Program-made: the position numbers and the translations under genes
Shown: piece by piece, positions 1-10,414 of the stretch
Layout: each line of letters starts with the position of its first letter
Position numbering within the stretch: the stretch's first letter is position 1
NCBI RefSeq assembly: GCF_900221005.1
Contig: NZ_OBQI01000003.1
Coordinates: 62,001 to 126,000, forward strand
Length of the DNA stretch: 64,000 nucleotides
Reading direction: 5' to 3'
DNA from: Blastococcus aggregatus
Lineage (GTDB): Bacteria > Actinomycetota > Actinomycetes > Mycobacteriales > Geodermatophilaceae
Notes under the pieces: model-generated
Database searches by the model: none
Seen by the model: only the letters and a program-made list of their open reading frames with translations
What the model was told of the DNA's origin: nothing

Positions 1-675
1 CTCACCATCGGTGAGGTGCTCGCGGTGCTGCGGGACGACTTCCCCGACGTGACGATCAGCAAGATCCGGTACCTGGAGTCGGAGGACCTGGTCCACCCGC
101 AGCGCACGCCGTCGGGGTATCGGAAGTTCTCCCGGGCCGACGTCAGCCGGCTGCGGTACGTGCTGACGGCGCAGCGGGACCACTACCTCCCGCTGCGCGT
201 CATCAAGGACCACCTCGAGGCGCTCGACCGCGGTGAGCCGGTGCCCGACAGCTCCGGTCCGGCCGCCGTGCCACCGCGCGCCCCCGGGAACGACGACGGC
301 GAGGCCGCGCCGCTGACCCCGGACCAGTTCGCCCGGGCGGCGGGCCTCGAGCCCGACCAGCTCGCCGCCTGCGTCCAGTTCGGACTGCTCGCCACCGACG
401 CCGAGGGGCGGCACCCGGTCGCCGACCTGGCGGTCGCGCGGGCCGCCGCGGGCCTGGCCCGGCACGGCATCGAGCCGCGCCACCTGCGGGTCTACCGCAC
501 CGGCGTGGAGCGCGAGGCCGGTCTGGTGGAGCAGCTCGTCGCGCCGGTCCTGCGCGCCCGCTCCGAGGAGGCTCGCACCCGCGCCACGGAGAAGCTGCGC
601 GAGCTGGCCGGGCTCTCCGCGCAGTTGCACACCGCGCTGCTGGAGGCGCGGCTCCGGGAACTCCTGCGCCCCTGA
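1..675 (+). CDS. ftsR: MerR-family regulator FtsR, 5' end outside window
   Basis: The reading frame is already open at base 1 and ends at TGA 673-675, so the first residues lie outside the window. It begins with a winged-helix MerR domain (reads LTIGEVLAVLRDDFPDVTIS, followed by a KIRYLESE motif typical of MerR helix 2), then an acidic/proline linker and a second helical region ending in an Arg/Leu-rich coiled segment. It matches the actinobacterial family of Rv1828, named FtsR in corynebacteria, where it activates ftsZ. Its downstream neighbours (DUF151 protein, second MerR, gcvP) are the family's usual ones. Regulation cannot be judged because the promoter is not in the window. Confidence 0.85.
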   Translation, partial: LTIGEVLAVLRDDFPDVTISKIRYLESEDLVHPQRTPSGYRKFSRADVSRLRYVLTAQRDHYLPLRVIKDHLEALDRGEPVPDSSGPAAVPPRAPGNDDGEAAPLTPDQFARAAGLEPDQLAACVQFGLLATDAEGRHPVADLAVARAAAGLARHGIEPRHLRVYRTGVEREAGLVEQLVAPVLRARSEEARTRATEKLRELAGLSAQLHTALLEARLRELLRP

Positions 676-801
676 CTCCGGCGTACGGTGAACTCGTCGC
701 AGTACCCGACCGCCGCCTCCGAACCAGCCACCACACCGCCCCGCCGCCGGACGACGCCCATCGGTCCGGACCGCCGGGCACGCAGCCGAGGGAGCCGTAC
801 C

Positions 802-1293
802 GTGCAGGAGCTTCGAGTCGTCGGTGTCCGGGTGGAGTTGCCCGGGAACCAGCCGATCCTGCTGCTCAAGGAGACGCAGGGGGAGCGCTACCTGCCGATC
901 TGGATCGGTGCGGTCGAGGCCGCGGCCATCGCGTTCGAGCAGCAGGGTGTGCGCCCCGCCCGGCCGATGACCCACGACCTCCTCCGCGAGGTGATCACCG
1001 CCCTCGGTGCCGAGCTCGAGGCGGTCAACATCACCGAGATGCGCGAGGGCATCTACATCGCCGAGCTCGTCCTCGGTGACGAGCGGGTGGTCAGCGCCCG
1101 GCCGTCGGACGCGGTCGCCCTGGCCGTGCGCACCGGTGCGCCGATCTTCGGGGCCGACGACCTGCTCGACGAGGTCGGCATCGAGATCCCCGACGAGCAG
1201 GAGGACGAGGTCGAGAAGTTCCGCGAGTTCCTCGACCAGATCTCGCCGGAGGACTTCGGCGCCGGTTCCGGATCCGGCGGCGGCGCCGCCTGA
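802..1293 (+). CDS. Bifunctional nuclease-family (DUF151) protein
   Basis: A 163-residue acidic protein whose whole length matches the DUF151 family. Landmarks are PIWIGAVEAAAIAFEQQG near residues 35-52 and the conserved RPSDAVALAVRTGAPIF block near residue 100. The family is usually called bifunctional nuclease from a plant member. The role of the actinobacterial (Rv1829-type) proteins is not settled. I chose GTG at 802 because a GAGGGAG ribosome binding site lies 7 nt upstream, and the longer in-frame extension to 688 is low-complexity and not family-like. The Gly/Ser-rich C-terminus (GAGSGSGGGAA) is probably disordered. It lies between two MerR genes, probably co-transcribed with ftsR. Confidence 0.85.
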   Translation: MQELRVVGVRVELPGNQPILLLKETQGERYLPIWIGAVEAAAIAFEQQGVRPARPMTHDLLREVITALGAELEAVNITEMREGIYIAELVLGDERVVSARPSDAVALAVRTGAPIFGADDLLDEVGIEIPDEQEDEVEKFREFLDQISPEDFGAGSGSGGGAA

Positions 1294-1376
1294 CGGCGGC
1301 CATCCGGACATCATCGGCAGCTCCGCGCGGCACTCCACTCGAAATGATGAGCGGGACGACACGCCGCCCCGCTCAG

Positions 1377-1405
1377 TTGACCGGCCCCCTGGCCCGGCTT
1401 ACGGT
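1377..1405 (+). promoter_or_regulatory. Sigma-A-like promoter for the second MerR gene
   Basis: TTGACC (1377-1382) and TACGGT (1400-1405) are separated by exactly 17 nt, a near-consensus housekeeping promoter. A transcript would start near 1412 and carry a leader of about 115 nt that ends in a GAGGAGG ribosome binding site before the GTG at 1526. Confidence 0.7.
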
Positions 1406-1525
1406 CGGCGAACAACAACGGTGTGACACCTGAGGTCGGTGGGCGCAGACCCATGGAACTCGACCCCGGGTGCCAGCCGTCGACCCGCGCCGCGCGAGCG
1501 GAGCGGGACAGAGGAGGACGCCGAC

Positions 1526-2095
1526 GTGAGCGACCAGGACAAGGGCTCCCAGGGTCAGCTCTTCAGCGACGCCGCAGTCGGGGCTCCCGCCTACGACGAG
1601 GTCGACACCGATCTCGTCGGGTACCGCGGCCCGACGGCGTGCGCTGCCGCGGGCATCACCTACCGGCAGCTCGACTACTGGGCCCGCACCGGCCTCGTCG
1701 CCCCGTCGGTCCGCAGCGCCACCGGCTCGGGCACCCAGCGGCTCTACTCCTTCCGCGACATCCTCGTGCTCAAGGTCGTCAAGCGGCTCCTGGACACCGG
1801 CGTCTCCCTGCAGAACATCCGCAAGGCCGTCGACCACCTGCGCAATCGCGGCATCAAGGACCTCGCCAACATCACGCTGTTCTCCGACGGCGCGACGGTG
1901 TACGAGTGCACCTCCGCCGAGGAGGTCGTCGACCTGCTGGCCGGGGGCCAGGGCGTCTTCGGCATCGCCGTCTCCGGCGCGCTGCGGGAGCTGTCCGGCG
2001 AGCTCGCCGAGCTGCCCGCCGAGCGGCTCGACGGCGCGCCGATGGACTCCGCCGACGACGAGCTCTCCATGCGCCGCCGCCGCCGCGCCATGTGA
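1526..2095 (+). CDS. MerR-family transcriptional regulator (Rv1830 type)
   Basis: A 189-residue regulator. After a short acidic N-terminus comes a MerR winged helix (ACAAAGITYRQLDYWARTGL, then QRLYSFRDILVLKVVKRLLD, residues about 35-90). The second half is a dimerisation region (LQNIRKAVDHLRNRG, then ITLFSDGATVYECTSAEEVV). The C-terminus ends in an Arg-rich tail. I placed the start at GTG 1526, which has GAGGAGG 8 nt upstream, because residues upstream in this frame look like untranslated leader. It has its own promoter at 1377-1405, so it can be expressed apart from ftsR. The order ftsR, DUF151, MerR, gcvP is conserved in mycobacteria. DNA target unknown. Confidence 0.85.
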   Translation: MSDQDKGSQGQLFSDAAVGAPAYDEVDTDLVGYRGPTACAAAGITYRQLDYWARTGLVAPSVRSATGSGTQRLYSFRDILVLKVVKRLLDTGVSLQNIRKAVDHLRNRGIKDLANITLFSDGATVYECTSAEEVVDLLAGGQGVFGIAVSGALRELSGELAELPAERLDGAPMDSADDELSMRRRRRAM

Positions 2096-2243
2096 TTCGT
2101 CGTTCCCCGGCCCCGCTCGTCGGGACCGGTGAACCCGGGTGACCCACATGGCCCGCCGTCGTGGGTCGCCACGGTTCAACGGTCGGTCCCGAGTGACCCG
2201 GGTAACCCCTGTTTCCGCCGCGGGGCGGGTGGACGTCCGCTGG

Positions 2244-2249
2244 TAGCGT
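2244..2249 (+). promoter_or_regulatory. -10 box TAGCGT of gcvP, leaderless type
   Basis: TAGCGT ends 7 nt before the GTG of gcvP (2257). The intervening TCTGGCA has no Shine-Dalgarno, so the mRNA probably begins at or next to the start codon. No good -35 is visible. Confidence 0.55.
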
Positions 2250-2256
2250 TCTGGCA

Positions 2257-5298
<3,042 letters not shown>

Positions 5299-5342
5299 CC
5301 CGGCGGCCCGGGGCTGGCGTCCTGTCGTACCCGGGTGGCACG

Positions 5343-5942
5343 GTGTCGCCCGTGACCGCCGCGGACGACGTCAAGGCCGACCTCCTGCGCTACCTGCAGA
5401 TGGCGCGCGATGCCCTGCTCTGGAAGCTCGACGGGCTCTCCGAGTACCACGTGCGCCGGCCGATGACGCCGACCGGGACGAACCTGCTCGGCCTGGTGAA
5501 GCACCTGACCTTCGTCGAGCTCGGCTACTTCGGGCCGACGTTCGGCCGGCCGGTCGACGAGGTGCGCGCCTGGGTCGAGGACGACGGTTCCGACCCCAAC
5601 TGGGACCTGTGGGCGACGGCCGACGAGTCGCGCGAGCAGATCCTGGACGGCTACCGCCGCGCGTGGGCGGTCGCCGACGCCACCGTCACCGACCTGCCGC
5701 TCGACGCGGTGGGGGAGGTGTCCTGGTGGACCTCCGGGCGGGTGACCCTGCACCGCATCCTGGTGCACGTCATCGCGGAGACGCACCGGCACCTCGGCCA
5801 CGCCGACATCGTGCGCGAGAGCATCGACGGTGCGGTGGGGGCGCGGCGGGACGTCGACAACCTGCCCGAGGTCGACGCGGCCTGGTGGCCGGCCTACCGG
5901 GAGCGACTGGAGGGCGTGGCCCGCGAGGCGGGGGACCGGTGA
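5343..5942 (+). CDS. DinB-like protein of the DUF664 family
   Basis: A 199-residue protein with the DinB-like four-helix arrangement: YLQMARDALLWKLDGLSEYH near the N-terminus, LVKHLTFVELGYFG in helix 2, TLHRILVHVIAETHRHLGHAD in helix 4. The histidines in LVKHL and in ETHRHLGHAD are the expected metal ligands. DinB_2/DUF664 proteins include thiol-dependent enzymes such as mycothiol transferases, but no substrate can be named here. GTG 5343 has GGGTGG 4 nt upstream. GTG 5352 (starting VTAADD) is a possible alternative. Its TGA overlaps the GTG of the next gene (GTGA, 5939-5942), so the two are translationally coupled. Confidence 0.85.
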   Translation: MSPVTAADDVKADLLRYLQMARDALLWKLDGLSEYHVRRPMTPTGTNLLGLVKHLTFVELGYFGPTFGRPVDEVRAWVEDDGSDPNWDLWATADESREQILDGYRRAWAVADATVTDLPLDAVGEVSWWTSGRVTLHRILVHVIAETHRHLGHADIVRESIDGAVGARRDVDNLPEVDAAWWPAYRERLEGVAREAGDR

Positions 5943-6679
5943 CCGTCCCGGGGACGGACGCGATCTTCTCCGATCCCCGGCTGGCCGTGCTCTACGACAC
6001 CTTCGACGGCGAGCGCTCGGACCTGGACGCCTACGCCGCCCTCGTGGACGAGTGGGGGGCGCGGTCCCTGCTCGACGTCGGCTGCGGCACGGGCTCCTTC
6101 GCCTGCCAGCTCGCCGGCCGCGGGGTGCAGGTGGTCGGCCTGGACCCGGCGGCGGCCTCGCTGGACGTGGCCCGCAGGAAGCCGCACGCGGAGCAGGTGA
6201 CGTGGGTGCACGGCGACGTCCGGTCGCTGCCACCGCTGCAGGTCGACGCGGTGACCATGACCGCGAACGTGGCCCAGGTCTTCCTGGCGGACGAGGAGTG
6301 GGCCGGCGTGCTGGCGGCGGCCCACGCCGCCCTGCGCCCCGGCGGACACCTGGTGTTCGAGACCCGGCGACCGGAGCGGCGTGCCTGGCGGGGCTGGACG
6401 CCGGAGCTGTCCACCAGCCGCGCCGTCGTCCCGGGGGTCGGTGCCGTGCGGACCTGGGTGGAGGTCACCGCCGTGCAGGAGCCGCTGGTGTCGTTCCGCT
6501 GGACGTTCGTCCTCGAACGCGACGGTCAGGTGCTCACCTCGGACTCGACGCTGCGCTTCCGCAGCCGGGAGGAGGTCGCCGGCTCGTTGATCGAGGCCGG
6601 CTTCGTCGTCGAGGACGTCCGCGACGCCCCGGACCGGCCCGGGGACGAGCTCGTGTTCGTCGCCGGGCGCTGCGGCTGA
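5939..6679 (+). CDS. Class I SAM-dependent methyltransferase
   Basis: A 246-residue methyltransferase with a Rossmann fold. Motif I is LLDVGCGTGSFACQLA (about residues 43-58), the acidic end of strand 2 is VVGLDPAAASL, and the post-II region is ALRPGGHLVFETRRPERRAW. The last feature, with the FRWTFVLERDGQVLTSDSTLRF strand region, resembles small-molecule methyltransferases with a C-terminal beta extension. Substrate unknown. It overlaps the upstream DinB gene by GTGA, so a shared function such as thiol or antibiotic-related chemistry is possible but unproven. Confidence 0.85.
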   Translation: MTVPGTDAIFSDPRLAVLYDTFDGERSDLDAYAALVDEWGARSLLDVGCGTGSFACQLAGRGVQVVGLDPAAASLDVARRKPHAEQVTWVHGDVRSLPPLQVDAVTMTANVAQVFLADEEWAGVLAAAHAALRPGGHLVFETRRPERRAWRGWTPELSTSRAVVPGVGAVRTWVEVTAVQEPLVSFRWTFVLERDGQVLTSDSTLRFRSREEVAGSLIEAGFVVEDVRDAPDRPGDELVFVAGRCG

Positions 6680-6685
6680 CCGGCG

Positions 6686-6889
6686 TCAGGCGCTGGCGAG
6701 CTCCGGGGCCAGCCAGGTGTGCGCGTGGGTCACGGCGCGGCCGTCGGGGAGCAACTCGCCGTCGTCGTCGAACAGGACGACGCCGTTGCACAGCAGGCTC
6801 CAGCCCTGCTCGGGGCGGCTGCTGACGACGGCGGCGAGGTCACGCGCCTCGCTGCTGGCGTCGGGGCACGGGGTGATGTGAGAGCACAT
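6686..6889 (-). CDS. DUF5999 family small protein
   Basis: A 67-residue soluble protein found widely in actinobacteria, function unknown. It has the family landmarks: an N-terminal C-x(5)-C-P pair (MCSHITPCP), the EQGWSLLCNGVVLFDDDGELLPDG core and a short C-terminus. The paired cysteines near the N-terminus could bind metal, which is inference. It starts at ATG 6889 with no clear ribosome binding site. A 19-nt inverted repeat at 6939-6957 lies about 50 nt upstream and may control it. It is convergent with the methyltransferase gene. Confidence 0.75.
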   Translation of the reverse strand: MCSHITPCPDASSEARDLAAVVSSRPEQGWSLLCNGVVLFDDDGELLPDGRAVTHAHTWLAPELASA

Positions 6890-6938
6890 GGGGGAGTCCG
6901 TCCGTTCGGGCTTCGTGGGCCCTGGTGGCTGAAGGTGA

Positions 6939-6957
6939 GCGTTCGATCACCGAACGC
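6939..6957. repeat. Inverted repeat GCGTTCG-N5-CGAACGC
   Basis: A perfect 7-bp inverted repeat with a 5-nt centre (ATCAC) in the 171-nt gap between coaA and the DUF5999 gene, about 50 nt upstream of the latter. It could be an operator of a dimeric repressor or a weak hairpin terminator for coaA. There is no T-tract on either side. Confidence 0.5.
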
Positions 6958-7060
6958 GTCCAGTGTGCGCGCGACCGGGCGCAGATCGGCGTGACGCAGA
7001 TCACCACGTCATCCCGTCGGGTGGTGCACATCTGCCAAGCCGCCGTGCCCGGCGGCCGGT

Positions 7061-8023
7061 TCAGAGCTTGCGGAGCAGGATCCGGCGCACGGAGTGGTCG
7101 GCGGCCTTCTGCAGCACCAGCCGGGCGCGCGACCGCGTGGGCGCGATGTTGTCCCGCAGGTTCGGTGCGTTGACCGCGGACCAGATGCCCAGCGCGGTGT
7201 CCCGGGCCTGCTCGTCGGTCAGGCCGGCGAACCGGTGGAAGAAGGCCGACGTGTCGGCGAACGCGGTGCGCCGGAGGGCGAGGAACCGCTCGACGTACCA
7301 GGTCTGGATGTCGGCCTCGGAGGCGTCGACGTAGACGGAGAAGTCGAAGAAGTCCGAGGCGAACACCTCGGGGGCGGTGCCGTCGGAACGGCGACCCGCC
7401 TGCAGCACGTTGAGCCCCTCGACGACCAGGATGTCGGGTCGGTCGACGGCCTGCTGCCGGCCGGGGACGATGTCGTAGGACTGGTGGTCGTACACCGGCG
7501 CGAACACCTCCTCGCGGCCGCTCTTCACGTCGGCCAGGAAGCGCAGCAGCGCCCGGCGGTCGTAGCTCTCCGGGAAGCCCTTGCGGCCCATCAGCCCGCG
7601 GGCCTCCAGCGCCGCGTTGGGCATCAGGAAGCCGTCGGTCGTGACCAGGTCCACCCGCGGGGACCCGGGGCTGGCGGCCAGCAGGGTCTGCAGCAGCCGG
7701 GCCGTGGTGCTCTTGCCGACGGCGACGCTGCCGGCGACGGCGATCACGAAGGGCACCTTCGCCGTCGAGTCGCCGAGGAACTCGCTCTGCGCCGCCCACA
7801 GCCGGCGGCTGGCCGTGACGTGCAGACCCAGCAGGCGGGCCAGCGGCAGGTAGACGGTGGCCACCTCGTCCAGGTCGATGCGGTCACCCAGCGAGGCGAG
7901 CTCCGAGAGGTCGGCCTCGTCCAGGGGCAGCTGCGACCCCGCGGCGAGCGCTCGCCACGAGTCGCGGTCGAACACCGCGTAGGGCGAGATGGAGCCGCGC
8001 GTCCCTGCCGTCACACCCCCCAT
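7061..8023 (-). CDS. coaA: Pantothenate kinase, type I
   Basis: Catalyses ATP-dependent phosphorylation of pantothenate, the first step of coenzyme A synthesis. 320 residues, close to the mycobacterial CoaA (312). P-loop [18 protein letters not shown] has the catalytic lysine at about residue 104. Further landmarks are [56 protein letters not shown] and the Tyr-rich [16 protein letters not shown]-terminus. I preferred ATG 8023 (MGGVTAG) because GGGA lies about 7 nt upstream. The longer GTG start at 8062 has no ribosome binding site and adds 13 residues not typical of the family. It is probably monocistronic. Confidence 0.93.
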   Translation of the reverse strand: MGGVTAGTRGSISPYAVFDRDSWRALAAGSQLPLDEADLSELASLGDRIDLDEVATVYLPLARLLGLHVTASRRLWAAQSEFLGDSTAKVPFVIAVAGSVAVGKSTTARLLQTLLAASPGSPRVDLVTTDGFLMPNAALEARGLMGRKGFPESYDRRALLRFLADVKSGREEVFAPVYDHQSYDIVPGRQQAVDRPDILVVEGLNVLQAGRRSDGTAPEVFASDFFDFSVYVDASEADIQTWYVERFLALRRTAFADTSAFFHRFAGLTDEQARDTALGIWSAVNAPNLRDNIAPTRSRARLVLQKAADHSVRRILLRKL

Positions 8024-8125
8024 CGTGCCGTCCCGCACTGCACCGTCCTGCGCTCGGGTCACCCGTGCGGGTCAGGAGGGGCGCCCGGGCGCGGCCGGGA
8101 ACCCGGTCGCCGCGCGATGCCGGTC

Positions 8126-8131
8126 TAGGGT
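8126..8131 (+). promoter_or_regulatory. -10 box TAGGGT, leaderless type
   Basis: TAGGGT ends 7 nt (TCTGCCT) before the GTG at 8139 of the GNAT gene, with no Shine-Dalgarno between. Confidence 0.55.
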
Positions 8132-8138
8132 TCTGCCT

Positions 8139-8969
8139 GTGCCAGCCCGCCCGGGACTGCTCGAGTGCATCGAGCGTTACCACGCCGCCGCGCCGCTCCC
8201 GGACGCGCAGATCGAGCCGGCCGGCGCCCTCGACGTCCCGGTGGGGGACCCGTCCTGGCCCTATCCGGCCCGCCCGCGGCGGGGCACCGACTCGAAGGTG
8301 ACCGTCGCCGACGTGCGCGCCGCGCTGGACCTGCAGGACGCCGCGGGGCTGCCCCGCGCCCTGGAGTGGATCCCGCAGTGCACGCCCGAGGTGGCCGCCG
8401 CGGCCCGTGCGGCGGGGCTGGTGGTCGACGTGCTCCCGCTGCTGGTGGCCGACGAACCGGTCGAGCTGCTGTTCCCGGCGGGTGTGCGGCTCTACGTCGT
8501 GGGCGCCGACGATCCCGAGCTCCCGCACTACCAGGAGGTCTCCGCGGTGGCGTTCGCCCATCCGGGCGGCCACGCGGACGTGCAGACGCCCCGGCCGGGG
8601 CCCACGCCGCAGGACGCCGCGGGGACGGCGGCGCTGCGCGAGCGGATCGCCACCGGCCGCACCGTGATGATGGTGGCGATCGAGCGGGGCGTGCCGGTCG
8701 CCGTCGGCCTGCACCAGCCCGTCGACCTCGGCGACGCCGTCGTCAGCGAGATCGTGGGTCTGGCGACGGCGCCGCGGCTGCGCGGTCGCGGCCTGGGCGC
8801 CGGCATCGCCTCCGCCCTGGTCGCCCACGCGCGCGAGACCGCCGACCTGGTGTTCCTGGCCGCCGGCGACGACGACGTCGCCCGGGTCTACGAGCGGATC
8901 GGGTTCGCCCGCCTGGCGACCGTCGGCGTCGCCGCCCCGCCGATCGGGCCCGCCTACTCCTGCGCGTAG
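8139..8969 (+). CDS. GNAT family N-acetyltransferase
   Basis: A 276-residue protein. The C-terminal third is a GNAT acetyl-CoA-binding domain: [30 protein letters not shown] contains the RGRGLGAG form of the R-x-x-G-x-G/A loop, followed by [23 protein letters not shown]. The N-terminal half (residues 1-140) lacks a recognisable motif but looks like a degenerate first GNAT repeat, as in two-domain actinobacterial acetyltransferases. Acceptor unknown. The start is fixed by the -10 box 7 nt upstream. Its 3' end overlaps the convergent PEBP gene by 16 nt. Confidence 0.85.
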   Translation: MPARPGLLECIERYHAAAPLPDAQIEPAGALDVPVGDPSWPYPARPRRGTDSKVTVADVRAALDLQDAAGLPRALEWIPQCTPEVAAAARAAGLVVDVLPLLVADEPVELLFPAGVRLYVVGADDPELPHYQEVSAVAFAHPGGHADVQTPRPGPTPQDAAGTAALRERIATGRTVMMVAIERGVPVAVGLHQPVDLGDAVVSEIVGLATAPRLRGRGLGAGIASALVAHARETADLVFLAAGDDDVARVYERIGFARLATVGVAAPPIGPAYSCA

Positions 8970-9499
8970 GTGACCACCATGGTCGCCCGGGCCAGCGTGT
9001 GGAAGAACAGGTTGAAGCCCAGCACCGCCGGGCGGGTGTCGGCATCGACGTCGAGCGTCTCGGTGTCCACCGCGTGCACGACGACGAAGTAGCGGTGCGG
9101 ACCGTGCCCGGCCGGGGGAGCGGCGCCGACGTATCCGGCGAAGCCGCCGTCGTTGGCCAGCTGCAGCGCGCCCTCGGGCAGGTGCGGGGCGTCCTTGTTG
9201 CCGGCGTCGGAGGCCAGCTCGGTGACCGAGGCCGGGATGTTCGCCACCGCCCAGTGCCAGAAGCCGCTGGCGGTGGGGGCGTCCGGGTCGAAGACGGTGA
9301 CGGCGAAGCTGCGGGTGCCCTCCGGGAAGCCCGACCACGACAGCTGGGGGGAGCGGTCCTCGCCGCCGGCGCCCATGACGCCGCTGACGTGCGGCCGGGG
9401 CAGGGTCGCGCCGTCGCTCACGTCGGAGCTGGTGACGGCGAAGGACGGCACCTGCGGGAGGAAGTCGTACGGGCTGGGCGGAATCGGCCGGTCGGCCAT
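8954..9499 (-). CDS. YbhB/YbcL-type PEBP (Raf kinase inhibitor-like) protein
   Basis: A 181-residue cytoplasmic protein of the phosphatidylethanolamine-binding family. Landmarks are [34 protein letters not shown] (ligand pocket with DPDAP and the W-H-W turn), [21 protein letters not shown] and the C-terminal [10 protein letters not shown] strand. Bacterial homologues have no assigned substrate. ATG 9499 is preceded by GAGGAG at 6 nt. A TAGGGT box at 9569-9574 on this strand would give a leader of about 60 nt. Convergent with and overlapping the GNAT gene. Confidence 0.88.
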   Translation of the reverse strand: MADRPIPPSPYDFLPQVPSFAVTSSDVSDGATLPRPHVSGVMGAGGEDRSPQLSWSGFPEGTRSFAVTVFDPDAPTASGFWHWAVANIPASVTELASDAGNKDAPHLPEGALQLANDGGFAGYVGAAPPAGHGPHRYFVVVHAVDTETLDVDADTRPAVLGFNLFFHTLARATMVVTYAQE

Positions 9500-9657
9500 G
9501 CGGAGCTCCTCGGGATCGCTGGATCGGCCCAGGTCGGGCGGGGGTCCGGCATGCGCGGCCCCTCAGCGACCCTAGGCAGCAGGGCCGCCCGGCGCGCGCC
9601 GGTGGCGGCAGCTCCCCGTCCCGGCCCGTCCGTCGCGTGCACCGGACCGCACGCCGG

Positions 9658-9663
9658 TACCGT
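9658..9663 (+). promoter_or_regulatory. -10 box TACCGT, leaderless type
   Basis: TACCGT ends 7 nt (CGCTGCC) before GTG 9671 of the HAD gene. It would drive the HAD-GH65 pair. Confidence 0.5.
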
Positions 9664-9670
9664 CGCTGCC

Positions 9671-10414
9671 GTGCCTGTATCCGGCCTGGGGTTGCCCGGG
9701 TCCGTCCGCGCCTGCCTCTTCGACCTCGACGGTGTGCTGACCCGCACCGCCACCGTGCACATGGCCGCCTGGAAACGGACCTTCGACGAGTACCTGGCCG
9801 CCACCGACCCGGGGGCGCGCCCGTTCGACCAGGACGACTACAACCGGTACGTCGACGGCAGGCCCCGGGCGTCCGGCGTCCGGGACTTCCTCGCCAGCCG
9901 GGACATCACCCTGCCCGAGGGCTCCGCGGGGGACGCGCCCGACGCGGCGACGGTGCAGGGCATCGCCGCACGCAAGAACGTGCTGGTGCTCCGCGAGCTG
10001 GACGAGCACGGCGTCGAGGTCTACCCCGGCTCGGTGCGCTACCTGCGCGCGGTGAAGGCAGCGGGGCTGCCCACCGCGGTGGTGACCGCCTCGGCCAACG
10101 GCGAGCAGGTGATCGCCGCGGGCGGCTTCGCCGACCTCATCGACGCGCGCGTCGACGGCGTGGTGGCCGCGCGCGAGAAGCTGCGTGGCAAGCCGGAGCC
10201 CGACACGTTCCTGGCCGGCGCCCGGGCGCTGGGCGTGGACCCCGCGCACGCGGTCGTGTTCGAGGACGCACTGTCGGGGGTGGCGGCCGGGAAGGCGGGG
10301 CAGTTCGGCTTCGTGGTGGGCGTGGACCGGGTCGGTCAGGCCGAGGGCCTGGCGGCCGCGGGAGCCGACGTCGTGGTCACCGACCTCGCCGAGCTGCTGG
10401 GGGAGGGCGCGTGA
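9671..10414 (+). CDS. HAD hydrolase, beta-phosphoglucomutase-like
   Basis: 247 residues. HAD motif I is FDLDGVL with D18 (nucleophile) and D20. Motif II lies in TAVVTASANGEQV, the lysine in REKLRGKPEPDTF, and motif III/IV in VVFEDALSGVAAG. The cap (residues about 27-95) with DDYNRYVDGRPRASGVRDFL matches beta-phosphoglucomutases. Beta-phosphoglucomutase converts beta-glucose-1-phosphate to glucose-6-phosphate, and GH65 inverting phosphorylases release beta-glucose-1-phosphate. The overlap with the GH65 gene (GTGA, 10411-10414) therefore makes this role likely. The same pairing exists as Rv3400-Rv3401 in M. tuberculosis. Confidence 0.87.
   Translation: MPVSGLGLPGSVRACLFDLDGVLTRTATVHMAAWKRTFDEYLAATDPGARPFDQDDYNRYVDGRPRASGVRDFLASRDITLPEGSAGDAPDAATVQGIAARKNVLVLRELDEHGVEVYPGSVRYLRAVKAAGLPTAVVTASANGEQVIAAGGFADLIDARVDGVVAAREKLRGKPEPDTFLAGARALGVDPAHAVVFEDALSGVAAGKAGQFGFVVGVDRVGQAEGLAAAGADVVVTDLAELLGEGA

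Noticed and set aside
2096-2256. Glycine riboswitch upstream of gcvP
   Set aside because: Too short, no tandem aptamer pattern, and the leaderless -10 box 7 nt before the start leaves no room for a leader.
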